A DNA stretch of 64,000 nucleotides from Cellulophaga omnivescoria. GTDB lineage: Bacteria; Bacteroidota; Bacteroidia; Flavobacteriales; Flavobacteriaceae. The stretch covers positions 62,001-126,000 of the forward strand of contig NZ_MDDP01000010.1 in NCBI RefSeq assembly GCF_001999725.1, in the 5' to 3' direction. The position numbers and the translations under genes were made by a program. Below the pieces are notes generated by a model. That model saw only the letters and a program-made list of their open reading frames with translations. It was not told the origin of the DNA and searched no databases. Of the stretch, positions 45,289-53,915 are shown in pieces; the first letter of the stretch is position 1; each line of letters begins with the position of its first letter.

Positions 45289-46164
45289 TTAGTGAAATGT
45301 ATATTTACTATTTTTTAGAGGTACTAATCCCTCTTTATTTTTGCTAATTATATTATGATTAATTAATAGTTTAGAAAACTCTTTCGATATTATAATTTTT
45401 TTATGTCCTCCAAGAAAATCTTCTAGGCTATAACAAATATGAAAATTAAAATCTGTTTCAAATTCAGGAAAAAAATCTAAAGTTTGCGTTGTATATTGCT
45501 TAAATCCTCCTGTTTGTTCTTTTGGATAAATATCAAAAGCTGAATTTTTAAGTAATAATTTACTTTTAGCATTAGGTATAATTAGTTGAACAGTATCATC
45601 TAGTATTTTATTAGTTTTGTAGTCTATAACTTCCATAGCTTCTAAGCCTAGTGGAGCAAGAGCTTCTGTATAGAATTCTTTTTTAAAAAGTATATATTCA
45701 TATTCTAAACCTAAATTAAAACAAACTTCTGTTTTTTTCCACTTTGGTGGCATAATTTTAAAAGGAGAAATTTGTTTTTTATTAGCCATACTTATAATTT
45801 GGCCATTTTTATATTTATCAAAAATAAATATTTGCTCTTGGTATTCTTGTTTTTTGTTTGGTTGAGGCCATCTATTGGTAGACGTTTCACTACCCAATAG
45901 TTCTATAGCATAATATTTAGAATTATTTAATTCTTCTTTAGTAAAAAGGCAACTTGCTTGTTTTATTTCAAAATCTTTTGGTTTAGTTTTTGAAAATAGA
46001 CCATCTTTTTTTGAGTAATGATTTACGATTTTATCTAAATCCTCCCCTTCTTTTAAAGAAAAAGAACAAGGTCCAATATCTATTTTTTTACTAATATCTA
46101 AACTATTGATGAAATCAACGTCATTTTTTCTCCAATTAGCATATATGTAATATAATTTTTTCAT
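45289..46164 (-). CDS. Immunity-like protein, 291 aa (possibly Imm11-type)
   Basis: No signal peptide and no catalytic motif. The C-terminal part HKKIIISKEFSKLLINHNII and a final VPLKN resemble the end of Imm11/DUF1629 immunity proteins, where a strand plus short helix is followed by a hydrophobic PL turn. That likeness is weak. It starts in an ATGA overlap with a 20-codon remnant and is the last gene of the island. AT-rich, with Lys-rich composition unlike neighbouring core genes. Confidence 0.55.
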   Translation of the reverse strand: MKKLYYIYANWRKNDVDFINSLDISKKIDIGPCSFSLKEGEDLDKIVNHYSKKDGLFSKTKPKDFEIKQASCLFTKEELNNSKYYAIELLGSETSTNRWPQPNKKQEYQEQIFIFDKYKNGQIISMANKKQISPFKIMPPKWKKTEVCFNLGLEYEYILFKKEFYTEALAPLGLEAMEVIDYKTNKILDDTVQLIIPNAKSKLLLKNSAFDIYPKEQTGGFKQYTTQTLDFFPEFETDFNFHICYSLEDFLGGHKKIIISKEFSKLLINHNIISKNKEGLVPLKNSKYTFH

Positions 46165-46223
46165 ATTCCTAGAGCTTTTAAAATTTCAGGCTAATCTTTA
46201 TAGATTTCTTTGGCTGTTTTCAT
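46161..46223 (-). pseudogene. 20-codon remnant with internal amber stop
   Basis: Its ATG (46223-46221) overlaps the stop of the Imm52-like gene, and its TGA (46163-46161) overlaps the ATG of the next gene. The frame reads MKTAKEIYKD, then TAG at 46193-46191, then PEILKALGI. A single change (TGG to TAG) would restore it. It may be the C-terminal tip of a lost toxin or a dead small gene. Confidence 0.45.
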
Positions 46224-46705
46224 AAGTTAATCCATTTCCCATCATCTCCCATTATTTTTTCAGGTTGCCAATGGTCTATGAATAATTCCTTTAATTTTTC
46301 CTTGTTCTCCTTTATTAGATAATGCTCATAAATTTCTCCCTCATAAGGAAAGGATAGAGAACAGTTGTTGTTTCCGAAATTTGTTTCCTCACGCCCTAAG
46401 GAAGCCCTAATTCTAAAAGCTTCTGAATCTTTTTTTGCGCCATTCCATAAGGCTATCCGGAATGAATGCTCAGGGTATTCATCATCTTTACATGTTTTAC
46501 ATATTTCATTTTTAATGGCATCATATTCCAGAGGGATTTTTTGTTCTAAAGCTTCTTTTTTACTCCATCCTTTTTTATACCATATGTCAAAACGTGAATC
46601 TAATAGCTTAAGCCTCTCCATAAAAATGATGAATGATTCTGTACATTCTTTTAATGTTTCCCTTCTATTATACCAGCTTACCCCTATGTCTTCTATTAAT
46701 ATCAT
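46220..46705 (-). CDS. Imm52-like immunity protein
   Basis: 161 residues. The pattern VSWYNRRETLKECTESFIIFMERL, read here as WYNRRETLKECTESF, then FDIWYKKGWSKKEALEQK, FRIALWNGAKKDSEAF and a final IDHWQPEKIMGDDGKW follows the Imm52 family (W at the start, a SKKEAL block, a LWNG block, a WxPE block). That family protects against nuclease toxins of contact-dependent systems. No toxin gene is adjacent. Family call by pattern. Confidence 0.65.
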   Translation of the reverse strand: MILIEDIGVSWYNRRETLKECTESFIIFMERLKLLDSRFDIWYKKGWSKKEALEQKIPLEYDAIKNEICKTCKDDEYPEHSFRIALWNGAKKDSEAFRIRASLGREETNFGNNNCSLSFPYEGEIYEHYLIKENKEKLKELFIDHWQPEKIMGDDGKWINL

Positions 46706-46780
46706 TAATTTCTTGGTGTGTGTTTTAGAGTTAAGTTAAAAAAATGTCTAACTTTTTTATATTTCTAAATAGGCCAATTG

Positions 46781-47155
46781 TTAACTGTCATTATCTTTTT
46801 TTAATTCTTCGCTAAAACGCTCTATCCAACCATTTTCGCCGTGAATTTCTGCTTTGAGCATTTCACTAATCTCTACAAGGTTAACCTGTTTGCCTTCTTC
46901 TTCATAAACAATTTTAAATTGTTCGTTTTCTTCAAAAAATTTCAGGAAGTCAAATAGAGTTCCTTCATTAATTTCATAGACTAAATTTTCAAGTTCCTTT
47001 TTTTGAATTAGACTCATTCCTTGAAATAAATTTTTATATTCTTCTGTGTTTGCAAACTCGTTAACGCTTTGTTTTATAAATTTACTATTAGGGTCAAAGA
47101 TTGTTCGAATTAGTATTTTTCCAAAAAAATTTAGTATTTCTTGATTGTTTTTCAT
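46781..47155 (-). CDS. Small immunity-like protein, 124 aa
   Basis: All-helical N-terminus, then FKIVYEEEGKQVNLVEISEM and a GENGWIERFSEEL ending. The GWI-R-FS ending resembles small immunity-type proteins often found in toxin loci, although I cannot name a family. It is acidic and cytosolic. Minus strand like its neighbours, 75 nt upstream of the Imm52-like gene. Confidence 0.6.
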   Translation of the reverse strand: MKNNQEILNFFGKILIRTIFDPNSKFIKQSVNEFANTEEYKNLFQGMSLIQKKELENLVYEINEGTLFDFLKFFEENEQFKIVYEEEGKQVNLVEISEMLKAEIHGENGWIERFSEELKKDNDS

Positions 47156-47162
47156 TTAGTAT

Positions 47163-47276
47163 TTAATTTTTACCATTCCACGGAATATTTGTTATTGTTT
47201 TTACGCCTTGGACTTTTAAGTCTTGTAATGCTTTTATAACCCAACCTTGTGCAATATTTTTTGGTATGTTTAAGAG
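47163..47276 (-). pseudogene. 37-codon open fragment without start, toxin-tail-like
   Basis: The frame is open from just after a stop at 47279-47277 and reads ... NIPKNIAQGWVIKALQDL then KVQGVKTITNIPWNGKN and stop. It lacks an ATG. Composition and the compact hydrophobic ending resemble a displaced C-terminal toxin tip or a broken immunity gene. It lies 10 nt downstream of the lipoprotein gene. Confidence 0.4.
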
Positions 47277-47286
47277 TTAAATTATT

Positions 47287-47670
47287 TTATTCTTTTCTAA
47301 AAAAACTTATATCATCGTGGTCAATAAAGTAAATATTATTTGTTCTAAAAACAGCAGGGTACTCATATGGGTTATCATTTGTATAACTCTTAGGGGAGTT
47401 ATGCAGAAACTTTAGATTGGTAAACTTTATTTCACAATCTTCTTTATAAAAAATCCAAGTTCCATTGTTCTTTTTTATCTTGTTGTCTTTTGCTAAAACT
47501 TGTTCAAAACTGCCATCGGCTTTTATAATTAAAATATTTTTGGCTTCTTTATCATAATCACTATAGTAGGTGCCTTCAACAGGGTAGGTGTTATTACAAC
47601 TATTTCCTTTAATATATTTGCAATTGATTAAAAGTGGTAAAAAAGTAAGAGTTAAAATTATTTTTTTCAT
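47287..47670 (-). CDS. Small lipoprotein, 127 aa
   Basis: Signal MKKIILTLTFLPLLINC with lipid Cys at 17. The mature part reads EGTYYSDYDKEAKNILIIK, IKKNNGTWIFYKEDCEIKF and a final DHDDISFFRK, a lipocalin-like strand pattern. It may be a periplasmic immunity protein, given its place within the island, but no family is recognised. Confidence 0.65.
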   Translation of the reverse strand: MKKIILTLTFLPLLINCKYIKGNSCNNTYPVEGTYYSDYDKEAKNILIIKADGSFEQVLAKDNKIKKNNGTWIFYKEDCEIKFTNLKFLHNSPKSYTNDNPYEYPAVFRTNNIYFIDHDDISFFRKE

Positions 47671-47682
47671 AATACTAAAAAG

Positions 47683-48031
47683 TTAAATTATCTTCTTTCC
47701 ATTATTAATAGTCATTTCAACATTAAAGGAATTTGGTTCTCCTTTGGCGATATATTCTAAAACTTTTAATGATTCTTTTTTATAGAGCTTTAACAGGTAT
47801 CTGGCAGACCACAACCTTATTTTAAGGTTTTTATATGATATTAATTCTCTCATTTCTTTAAATCCTTATTCATTTTTTATATACTCATGGGCTTTTTAAA
47901 ATACTTTTATATGCCAAGTTTGCAATTTTGGAATCTGGAGATTGATTTGTTGCTATACTGTGTATTTTGGAATACCTAATAAACCCATTAATTGCATCTT
48001 CTACTCTTAAATATTTCGTATCAAAATTTAT
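47683..48031 (-). pseudogene. Broken HEAT/DUF2019-like gene, paralogue of its neighbour
   Basis: Three lesions are visible. The expected ATG overlapping the neighbour's stop (TAATG) is now TAATA at 48033-48029. A frame change occurs in a homopolymer near 47889-47897. A CAA-like codon reads TAA at 47868-47866. Joined, the frames read NFDTKYLRVEDAINGFIRY, ..., GFKEMRELISYKNLKIRLW, ARYLLKLYKKESLKVLEYI and EPNSFNVEMTINN, about 115 residues, the length of the intact upstream paralogue. Confidence 0.65.
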
Positions 48032-48375
48032 TAAAGTGGCAAACCTTTCCACTCTTTAATAATAGTTTCAGCTACATCCCATTTATGTGGTATTTTTTTT
48101 TGAATAATATCATTTAAATTATTGATTGCTATTTCTTCGTAATACGGTAGCAGTCGTCTCGAGACTATTAGGCTTAAATCAACATCTTTATTTTTTAAAA
48201 AGGGAATGAGGAGTTTTGTTAGATTATTTTTTTCTATGTACAAAAATGCTGGCATCATTTCTTGTGATATTATTTTATTATTGGTTCTAAAGTCACCAAC
48301 TTTCATTGCTTCTTTACTTTTTTTATGACCTTCTTCTATTACTATTAGAGCTTCTTGGGGGCTAGTAAAATTCAT
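48031..48375 (-). CDS. HEAT/DUF2019-like immunity-type protein, 114 aa
   Basis: Helical repeat protein: EALIVIEEGHKKSKEAMKVG, a run of short helices (LIVSRRLLPYYEEIAINNL), and the family-type ending AETIIKEWKGL. DUF2019-like proteins are common orphan immunities in Bacteroidota toxin loci. The stop once overlapped the start of the now broken paralogue, so the pair was translationally coupled. Confidence 0.6.
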   Translation of the reverse strand: MNFTSPQEALIVIEEGHKKSKEAMKVGDFRTNNKIISQEMMPAFLYIEKNNLTKLLIPFLKNKDVDLSLIVSRRLLPYYEEIAINNLNDIIQKKIPHKWDVAETIIKEWKGLPL

Positions 48376-48421
48376 GTTTTATTCAATTTTTATGACTTCA
48401 ATTTGTTGTCAACTACTGTGA

Positions 48422-48512
48422 TTAAGTTTTTTTTGATAAATTATATCTAATAAGCCCAGATATTCCATTACCATAAAAACTTTTTCAGCCTTTCACCACC
48501 ATATTCATATTA
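48422..48512 (-). pseudogene. Degenerate coding remnant
   Basis: Two short frames read YEYGGERLKKFLW and, after a shift, FYGNGISGLIRYNLSKKT. Both look like real protein ends but neither has a start, and the first stops before the second. A frameshifted immunity gene tail is the simplest reading. Weak. Confidence 0.3.
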
Positions 48513-48536
48513 AAATGAAAAAAATAAAGTAGCTGG

Positions 48537-48980
48537 TTAATGTAGTAATCTATATGTTACTTCGCTTGAATTATTATTGTATCTAAAAAAGAACTTTATT
48601 TCATAATCTTCTTTTGTCCAAACTATAAATAATGGGTTTTCATCAAATTTACATTCCCTTAATTGTATTTTGTTTTTCCTTAGCTTTTGATTAAATGACT
48701 TACCTTCCAAAAATCCTTCGCTTGTGGTTTCTGAAGCTTCAATTACAAGAATATTATTTGGCTTATTATAATCTTCAATAAAAGATTCATAAAAATATTT
48801 ATTTATGGTTTTATCAAAATGAATACTTATTGAGTTAATGTTATCTTTTTCATCAGTTAAAACAGTTACTGAATTATATTGCATTCCATATAAATTCTTT
48901 TTTATTGGTTCATTTTTTATGTAATAAAAACTACTATCAAATAGTTCGTTTTCAAACTCCTCACCAATAATCTTACTCAA
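48537..48980 (-). CDS. Immunity-like protein with TTG start, possibly 5'-truncated
   Basis: 147 residues in the given frame, which starts with TTG at 48980-48978. The frame stays open for 18 more codons upstream (PFVPYEEPTIREFTWENIS) with protein-like sequence but no ATG, then a stop near 49040. The gene therefore seems to have lost its original start, or uses TTG. Beta-rich; ends IKFFFRYNNNSSEVTYRLLH (in part). No family recognised. Confidence 0.5.
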   Translation of the reverse strand: MSKIIGEEFENELFDSSFYYIKNEPIKKNLYGMQYNSVTVLTDEKDNINSISIHFDKTINKYFYESFIEDYNKPNNILVIEASETTSEGFLEGKSFNQKLRKNKIQLRECKFDENPLFIVWTKEDYEIKFFFRYNNNSSEVTYRLLH

Positions 48981-49150
48981 TTTTGAAATATTTTCCCAAG
49001 TAAATTCTCTAATTGTTGGCTCTTCATATGGTACGAATGGTTAAATGTTATAGAACGCTAAAAATTTAAAAATAGTAATTAAAAGCAGGAAAATACACTA
49101 TAAAAACCTTTAAAAAAGTGAGGTTTTGGTTTTAAATGTATACACAAAAT

Positions 49151-49184
49151 AAAAAAAATCCTCTTACTTTTTAGCAAGAGGATT
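49151..49184 (-). terminator. Terminator of the exported 515-aa gene
   Basis: AATCCTCTT pairs with AAGAGGATT; on the minus strand it is followed by a run of T. Confidence 0.82.
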
Positions 49185-49206
49185 GTAATTTATAAGTTTT
49201 GTTTTT

Positions 49207-50754
49207 TTAAAAAGTAACTTCCACCAACTGTTTTTTTGTGCCACGTTTAGCGTAAAACAAAATATTATTTTTATTAGTTAATGGTTTAGAAACCATTAAA
49301 GGTAACCTTGCCGTTTTACTATCTATAATTTTTTCATAGGTCATAAAGCCTTTAGCATCTAACTTAATTAAAAATATGTTTCTGTTTCTACTTAAACCTT
49401 GCCTAAAAACCAAACGCTCATTATTTATTAATTGCGGATTTTCTGCCGCCGTACTAATAAAAAAGTAAGTATTGTCTCCTTTTGTAAATGTACTGTATGA
49501 TGCGTATGCACCATCACCTTGTGTAACCTCAGACTTGTTAATGTTACGTACCCAAATAAGGTCGCCATCATCACTAAGTTTAGCACCAACCATATCATTA
49601 TAATGGTACCTGCTAATTTTAACTCTAGATCCGCCACCAGGGTTGCTTTGGTAACCAGAGGTTACAAAGTATTCTTCTGCGTTAAAAAGTATAGAGCCAT
49701 CACTAGCAATTTCTGCATTTTTAAATACTAAGTTTTTTACCTCTTTACTATCTTCTTCTTTGCCAAATTTGTCTGCCATAAATTGCGCAGAAAACGGAAT
49801 AAATTTTTTGTCTTTTACATCTAAAGAACCTTCATCTAACTTAAAGTAACTTAATCCGTTGTATCGGTTATCTTTTCTATTAGCATAAAAGCCTACACAC
49901 ACAAATTTTTCATCGGTAAGTATGGGTTTTAATGCTTCTAAAAACTTACCCGGTTCATCAAAAGTTTTCATAACTCGTTCTTCTTCAGAAACCTTTAAAA
50001 GTTCATACTGAAATTTACGCTCTAGGGCAGAAAAACGCCTCTTTTTAAAATAAGCTTTGGCAACTAAAAATACCTCTTTTTTATTTTTTGTTATTTCTAC
50101 GCTTTCAAACGCATAGTTTTTAGTTTCTACTTCTGCAGAAAAATCGTGTGTAATAAGTAAATCTAAGTTATTGTTAAAAACATATATAAAATGCTGATTG
50201 TCTTTTGCTTTTTTAAAGTGAGCACTAATAACAAAAGCATCTTTACGTTTATTAAACAATACAGAAGTTGTAAAGCCAGACGCAAAATTACGGTTGTAAT
50301 AGTTTTTATCTAAAGGATTATCTACTTGTTTTGATGGTACAGATAAAATTGTTTTTTGTGTAAAAGCAAAATTATTTAGCGGACTTTGGTGTGCTATATA
50401 ATCATAAGTCTCTTTGCTTGGGTTGTATTCTAAAAATATAAGATACAATTGCCCGTTACTTATAAAACCGTTAACAAAATCTTTATCTTTAAGTTTGTAG
50501 TTGTACTCACTTACCAAATCTAAATTTTTATTGTAATGCTCTATATAATACCCTTTTGGTTTTAATATTAAACCGGTGTAGTAAGAGCGCACAAGTATGG
50601 TGCCGTCTGCACCATCATTATCAATGGTAAGTAAATTAGAATATTTGTATCTGTCAGCATATTTTTCACTAAACTTATAGTTTACCTGCATTTTTTGTGC
50701 AGTGGCGGTAAAACCAAAGCATAACATAAGTAGTAATGCAATTTTCTTCATCAT
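49207..50754 (-). CDS. Exported hypothetical protein, 515 aa
   Basis: Signal peptide MMKKIALLLMLCFGFTATAQ. The mature part is beta-rich with repeated short patterns (DKDFVNGFISNGQLYLIF, TFTKGDNTYFFISTAAEN), suggesting a beta-propeller with blades of about 60 residues. ATG codons at 50754 and 50751. No catalytic motif. Function unknown. It is upstream of the island and divergent from the symporter gene. Confidence 0.8.
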   Translation of the reverse strand: MMKKIALLLMLCFGFTATAQKMQVNYKFSEKYADRYKYSNLLTIDNDGADGTILVRSYYTGLILKPKGYYIEHYNKNLDLVSEYNYKLKDKDFVNGFISNGQLYLIFLEYNPSKETYDYIAHQSPLNNFAFTQKTILSVPSKQVDNPLDKNYYNRNFASGFTTSVLFNKRKDAFVISAHFKKAKDNQHFIYVFNNNLDLLITHDFSAEVETKNYAFESVEITKNKKEVFLVAKAYFKKRRFSALERKFQYELLKVSEEERVMKTFDEPGKFLEALKPILTDEKFVCVGFYANRKDNRYNGLSYFKLDEGSLDVKDKKFIPFSAQFMADKFGKEEDSKEVKNLVFKNAEIASDGSILFNAEEYFVTSGYQSNPGGGSRVKISRYHYNDMVGAKLSDDGDLIWVRNINKSEVTQGDGAYASYSTFTKGDNTYFFISTAAENPQLINNERLVFRQGLSRNRNIFLIKLDAKGFMTYEKIIDSKTARLPLMVSKPLTNKNNILFYAKRGTKKQLVEVTF

Positions 50755-50987
50755 TTGTTTTCTTAAGATTACGTTATACTAACGCTTAGTATTATTAATT
50801 GTTACGTGCTTTTAAAAAAAAGTATTTCTAAAATAGCAATACTTTGCTAATTACATTAAAGTTTAAGTTGAACTACATCGTTTTCGGTTAAATTTATTTC
50901 AAAGAAGTATAAATGATGTCTTTGTAATTTTTTATACACAAATTAAACCAATATATTTATGAGCTTAAACCAAACTTATTTAGCACT

Positions 50988-52640
50988 ATGTTATTAACAT
51001 TACTGTCCTTTGTGGGCTTTACAGTTTTGGTGGCCGTTATATCTTATTTGGCTACCAGAAAAACTAATGAAAACTCTTCTGATGGGTATTTTTTAGGAGG
51101 AAGAAGTTTAACTGCAGGTGTTATTGCAGGTTCATTATTACTTACAAACCTTTCTACAGAGCAATTAGTAGGTTTAAATTCTGATGCATACACAGATGGT
51201 TTGTCTGTTATGGCTTGGGAAACGTTAGCAGCAATAGCAATAGTTATTACTGCTATTTTTTTATTGCCAAGGTATTTAAAAGGTGGATTAACAACTGTAC
51301 CACAATTTTTAGCAGAACGTTTTGATGTTACAACAAAAACAATAACATCTGGTTTGTTTTTAACAGGTTACGTAGTTGTGTTATTGCCTGTAATTTTATA
51401 TTCTGGTTCTGTGGCAATAAGCGGAATGTTTAATGTGCCAGAAAACTTAGGAATTAGTCACACAGCATCTATATGGTTGTGTGTTTGGGGTATTGGTATT
51501 ATTGGCGGTATTTATGCAGTTTTTGGCGGTTTAAAAGCTGTTGTGGTATCAGATTCTATAAATGCAATAGGTTTGCTAATAGGTGGTATTTTAATTCCTA
51601 TTTTTGGATTAATGTATATTGGAGATGGTAGTATTTTAGATGGTTTGTCTATTTTAACAACACAAAATCCTGAAAAATTTAATTCTATGGGAACTAAAAC
51701 AGACTCAGTTCCTTTTTCTACAATTTTTACGGGGATGATGTTGGTTAACCTTTTTTATTGGGGAACAAACCAACAAATTATACAAAGAGCCTTAGGTGCT
51801 AAAAACTTAGCAGAAGGACAAAAAGGACTGTTACTAGCTTCTTTTATAAAAATATTAGGTCCATTAATTTTAGTTTTACCAGGTATTATAGCGTTTCATA
51901 TTTTTGAAGGTAAAATAGATTCTTCTAGCGCATACCCTTTACTAGTAGGTAAAGTATTGCCAGATTATTTAGTTGGCTTTTTTGCAGCAGTATTGTTTGG
52001 TGCAATTTTAAGTTCATTTAATAGTGTTTTAAACAGTTCTGTAACCTTATTTGGCTTAGACATCTACAAACAACATATAAACCCAGAAGCTAGTGAAACT
52101 AAAGTTGTTAAAAACGGTAAAATATTTGGTATTGTATTGGCTTTAGCGGCAATGTTTATTGCGCCTTTTATAGCAAATGCAGGTAGTTTATTTGGTTATT
52201 TACAAGAAGTAAATGGTATTTATAGTATTCCAATTTTTTCTGTTATAATAATTGGGTTTTTAACTAAAAGAGTACCGGCTATTGCGGCAAAGGTTGGTAT
52301 TATATCTGGCTCATTATTATATATTATTAGTCAGTTTATAATGAAACCTTATTTTGTAGATTCAGCTTTACGTAAAGCAGAAGCTGCAGGTATTTCTGGC
52401 GCAGATGCTTTGGCCGTTGTAGAAGCAGACGCATATCCGCATTTTTTACACGTAATGGCTATATTGTGTGTAGTAAACTCATTAATAATGTTGGCTATTG
52501 GTAAAATAAAACCAAGAGAAACTGCTTTTGAGCAAAAATATACAGAGCAGGTAGAAATTAAGCCTTACAAATACGTAAACCAAATAGGTATTGTTATTTG
52601 TTTAATAGTAGTAGCAATATACGTGTACTTTGCTAATTAA
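50988..52640 (+). CDS. Sodium:solute symporter (SSS family)
   Basis: 550 residues with about 14 membrane helices. The N-terminal YFLGGRSLTAGVIAGSLLLTN and the GGLKAVVVSDSINAIG block (in part) define the family, which takes up sugars, amino acids or other small solutes with Na+. An NQQIIQRALGAKNLAEGQ motif is typical of sugar/inositol-like members. Single gene. Confidence 0.92.
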   Translation: MLLTLLSFVGFTVLVAVISYLATRKTNENSSDGYFLGGRSLTAGVIAGSLLLTNLSTEQLVGLNSDAYTDGLSVMAWETLAAIAIVITAIFLLPRYLKGGLTTVPQFLAERFDVTTKTITSGLFLTGYVVVLLPVILYSGSVAISGMFNVPENLGISHTASIWLCVWGIGIIGGIYAVFGGLKAVVVSDSINAIGLLIGGILIPIFGLMYIGDGSILDGLSILTTQNPEKFNSMGTKTDSVPFSTIFTGMMLVNLFYWGTNQQIIQRALGAKNLAEGQKGLLLASFIKILGPLILVLPGIIAFHIFEGKIDSSSAYPLLVGKVLPDYLVGFFAAVLFGAILSSFNSVLNSSVTLFGLDIYKQHINPEASETKVVKNGKIFGIVLALAAMFIAPFIANAGSLFGYLQEVNGIYSIPIFSVIIIGFLTKRVPAIAAKVGIISGSLLYIISQFIMKPYFVDSALRKAEAAGISGADALAVVEADAYPHFLHVMAILCVVNSLIMLAIGKIKPRETAFEQKYTEQVEIKPYKYVNQIGIVICLIVVAIYVYFAN

Positions 52641-52660
52641 GTAATTGTATTTTAAAATAT

Positions 52661-52697
52661 AAAGAGGCTAGTTTTGCTATACTAGCCTCTTTTTTTA
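52661..52697. terminator. Bidirectional terminator
   Basis: AAAGAGGCTAGT pairs with ACTAGCCTCTTT, with T-run, between convergent genes. Confidence 0.88.
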
Positions 52698-53798
52698 TTA
52701 CAAGTTTTTTGCTTGTATGTTATGGAAAGCATCAGTTTGTTGTTTTAACAACTTTTCTGCTTGTTGTTTTTTATAATTGTAAATTTCATTTTCCTTTTCA
52801 ATATCTTCATATACTTTTTTATTTATTGCAGCATCTGTTTGCATTAAAGTGTTGCGCTGTTCTACTTTTTGTGTAACCCAAGTTTTAATAACACTTTCTT
52901 CTTCCTCTAACTTAAAATCGTACATCCCTTTAGGAGCTAATAATTTTGCAATTATAGGAGATGTTTCTATAGCTAAAAACAATAAAAATATAAAGAAAGA
53001 TGGTAACCAAGGTAACTTGTCTAAAGCCGTTATACGCGCCATTAAACCATCAAAACCATCAATAATGGGTTGTGAGTCTTTAACAGAGGTAGCATATGCT
53101 GTATCTAATGCCACTGCTTGTTCTTCTAGCGTAGTAATTTTTGCATCATTGTTTTCTTTTAGCTTTTGTAATTCTTGCAGGGCAGCATCATGCTTTTGTC
53201 TTTTTTCTTCATAAACAGGCCCTTTACCCAGAAGTTTAGTGCCTTCTCTGCCTTCTGCCTCGGCAATGTAAGTGTTGTAAAGCGCATTTGTTTCTGCTTC
53301 TTTAGCTGTAATTTCTTGTTTTAATTTTTCTATAGATTGATGAATGCTTTCTTTTTTAGGACTGTATTGTAATGCAATTTGCTCCTTGTTTGCAAGCGTT
53401 AAATCGTTCTTTTGTTCTAGTAAAACCTGATTTATTTCTTTTTTAAAAATCTTCATTTCTAAAGGTTTAGAAATAACAATAGCTATTATAATAGCTAAAA
53501 CAATACGTGGTGTGGCCTGTAACAATTCACTTTTAAAATTGTCTCTTTTTTTAATGGTAGAAACAATAAAACGGTCTAAATTAAAAATAAGTAAGCCCCA
53601 GATAAGTCCAAAAAATACAGCGTAGTAAACATTATCAAAAACAGTATACAATGCATATGCACTGGCTATAAAAGCCATAACAGCAGTAAAAAAAACAGTT
53701 GCGCCAATACCAGCGTATTTGTTTTGCTCACCGTTAGAGCAAGTTTCTAGTATAGCAGTATCTGCTCCGGAGCAGAGTATAAAAAAACGTTTAATCAT
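52698..53798 (-). CDS. DUF4407 membrane protein with coiled coil
   Basis: 366 residues. Four membrane segments (two near residues 27-80, one at about 93-110, one near 265-285) flank a long coiled-coil region (about 125-240) rich in Glu, Lys and Gln. This is the DUF4407 pattern; function unknown. Single gene. Confidence 0.88.
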   Translation of the reverse strand: MIKRFFILCSGADTAILETCSNGEQNKYAGIGATVFFTAVMAFIASAYALYTVFDNVYYAVFFGLIWGLLIFNLDRFIVSTIKKRDNFKSELLQATPRIVLAIIIAIVISKPLEMKIFKKEINQVLLEQKNDLTLANKEQIALQYSPKKESIHQSIEKLKQEITAKEAETNALYNTYIAEAEGREGTKLLGKGPVYEEKRQKHDAALQELQKLKENNDAKITTLEEQAVALDTAYATSVKDSQPIIDGFDGLMARITALDKLPWLPSFFIFLLFLAIETSPIIAKLLAPKGMYDFKLEEEESVIKTWVTQKVEQRNTLMQTDAAINKKVYEDIEKENEIYNYKKQQAEKLLKQQTDAFHNIQAKNL

Positions 53799-53860
53799 AA
53801 TGTGTTCTTTTTTTGATGATTGATGTACCTATAAGAACGCATTTTGCAATGATTTGTTAC

Positions 53861-53888
53861 AAAAAAAGCCTCTAAATGAGGCTTTTTA
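53861..53888 (-). terminator. Terminator of the second M56 operon
   Basis: AAAAAAGCCTC-TAAAT-GAGGCTTTTT, with a T-run on the minus strand. Confidence 0.82.
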
Positions 53889-53915
53889 TTACTTTTTAAG
53901 ACATTATTATGAAAA

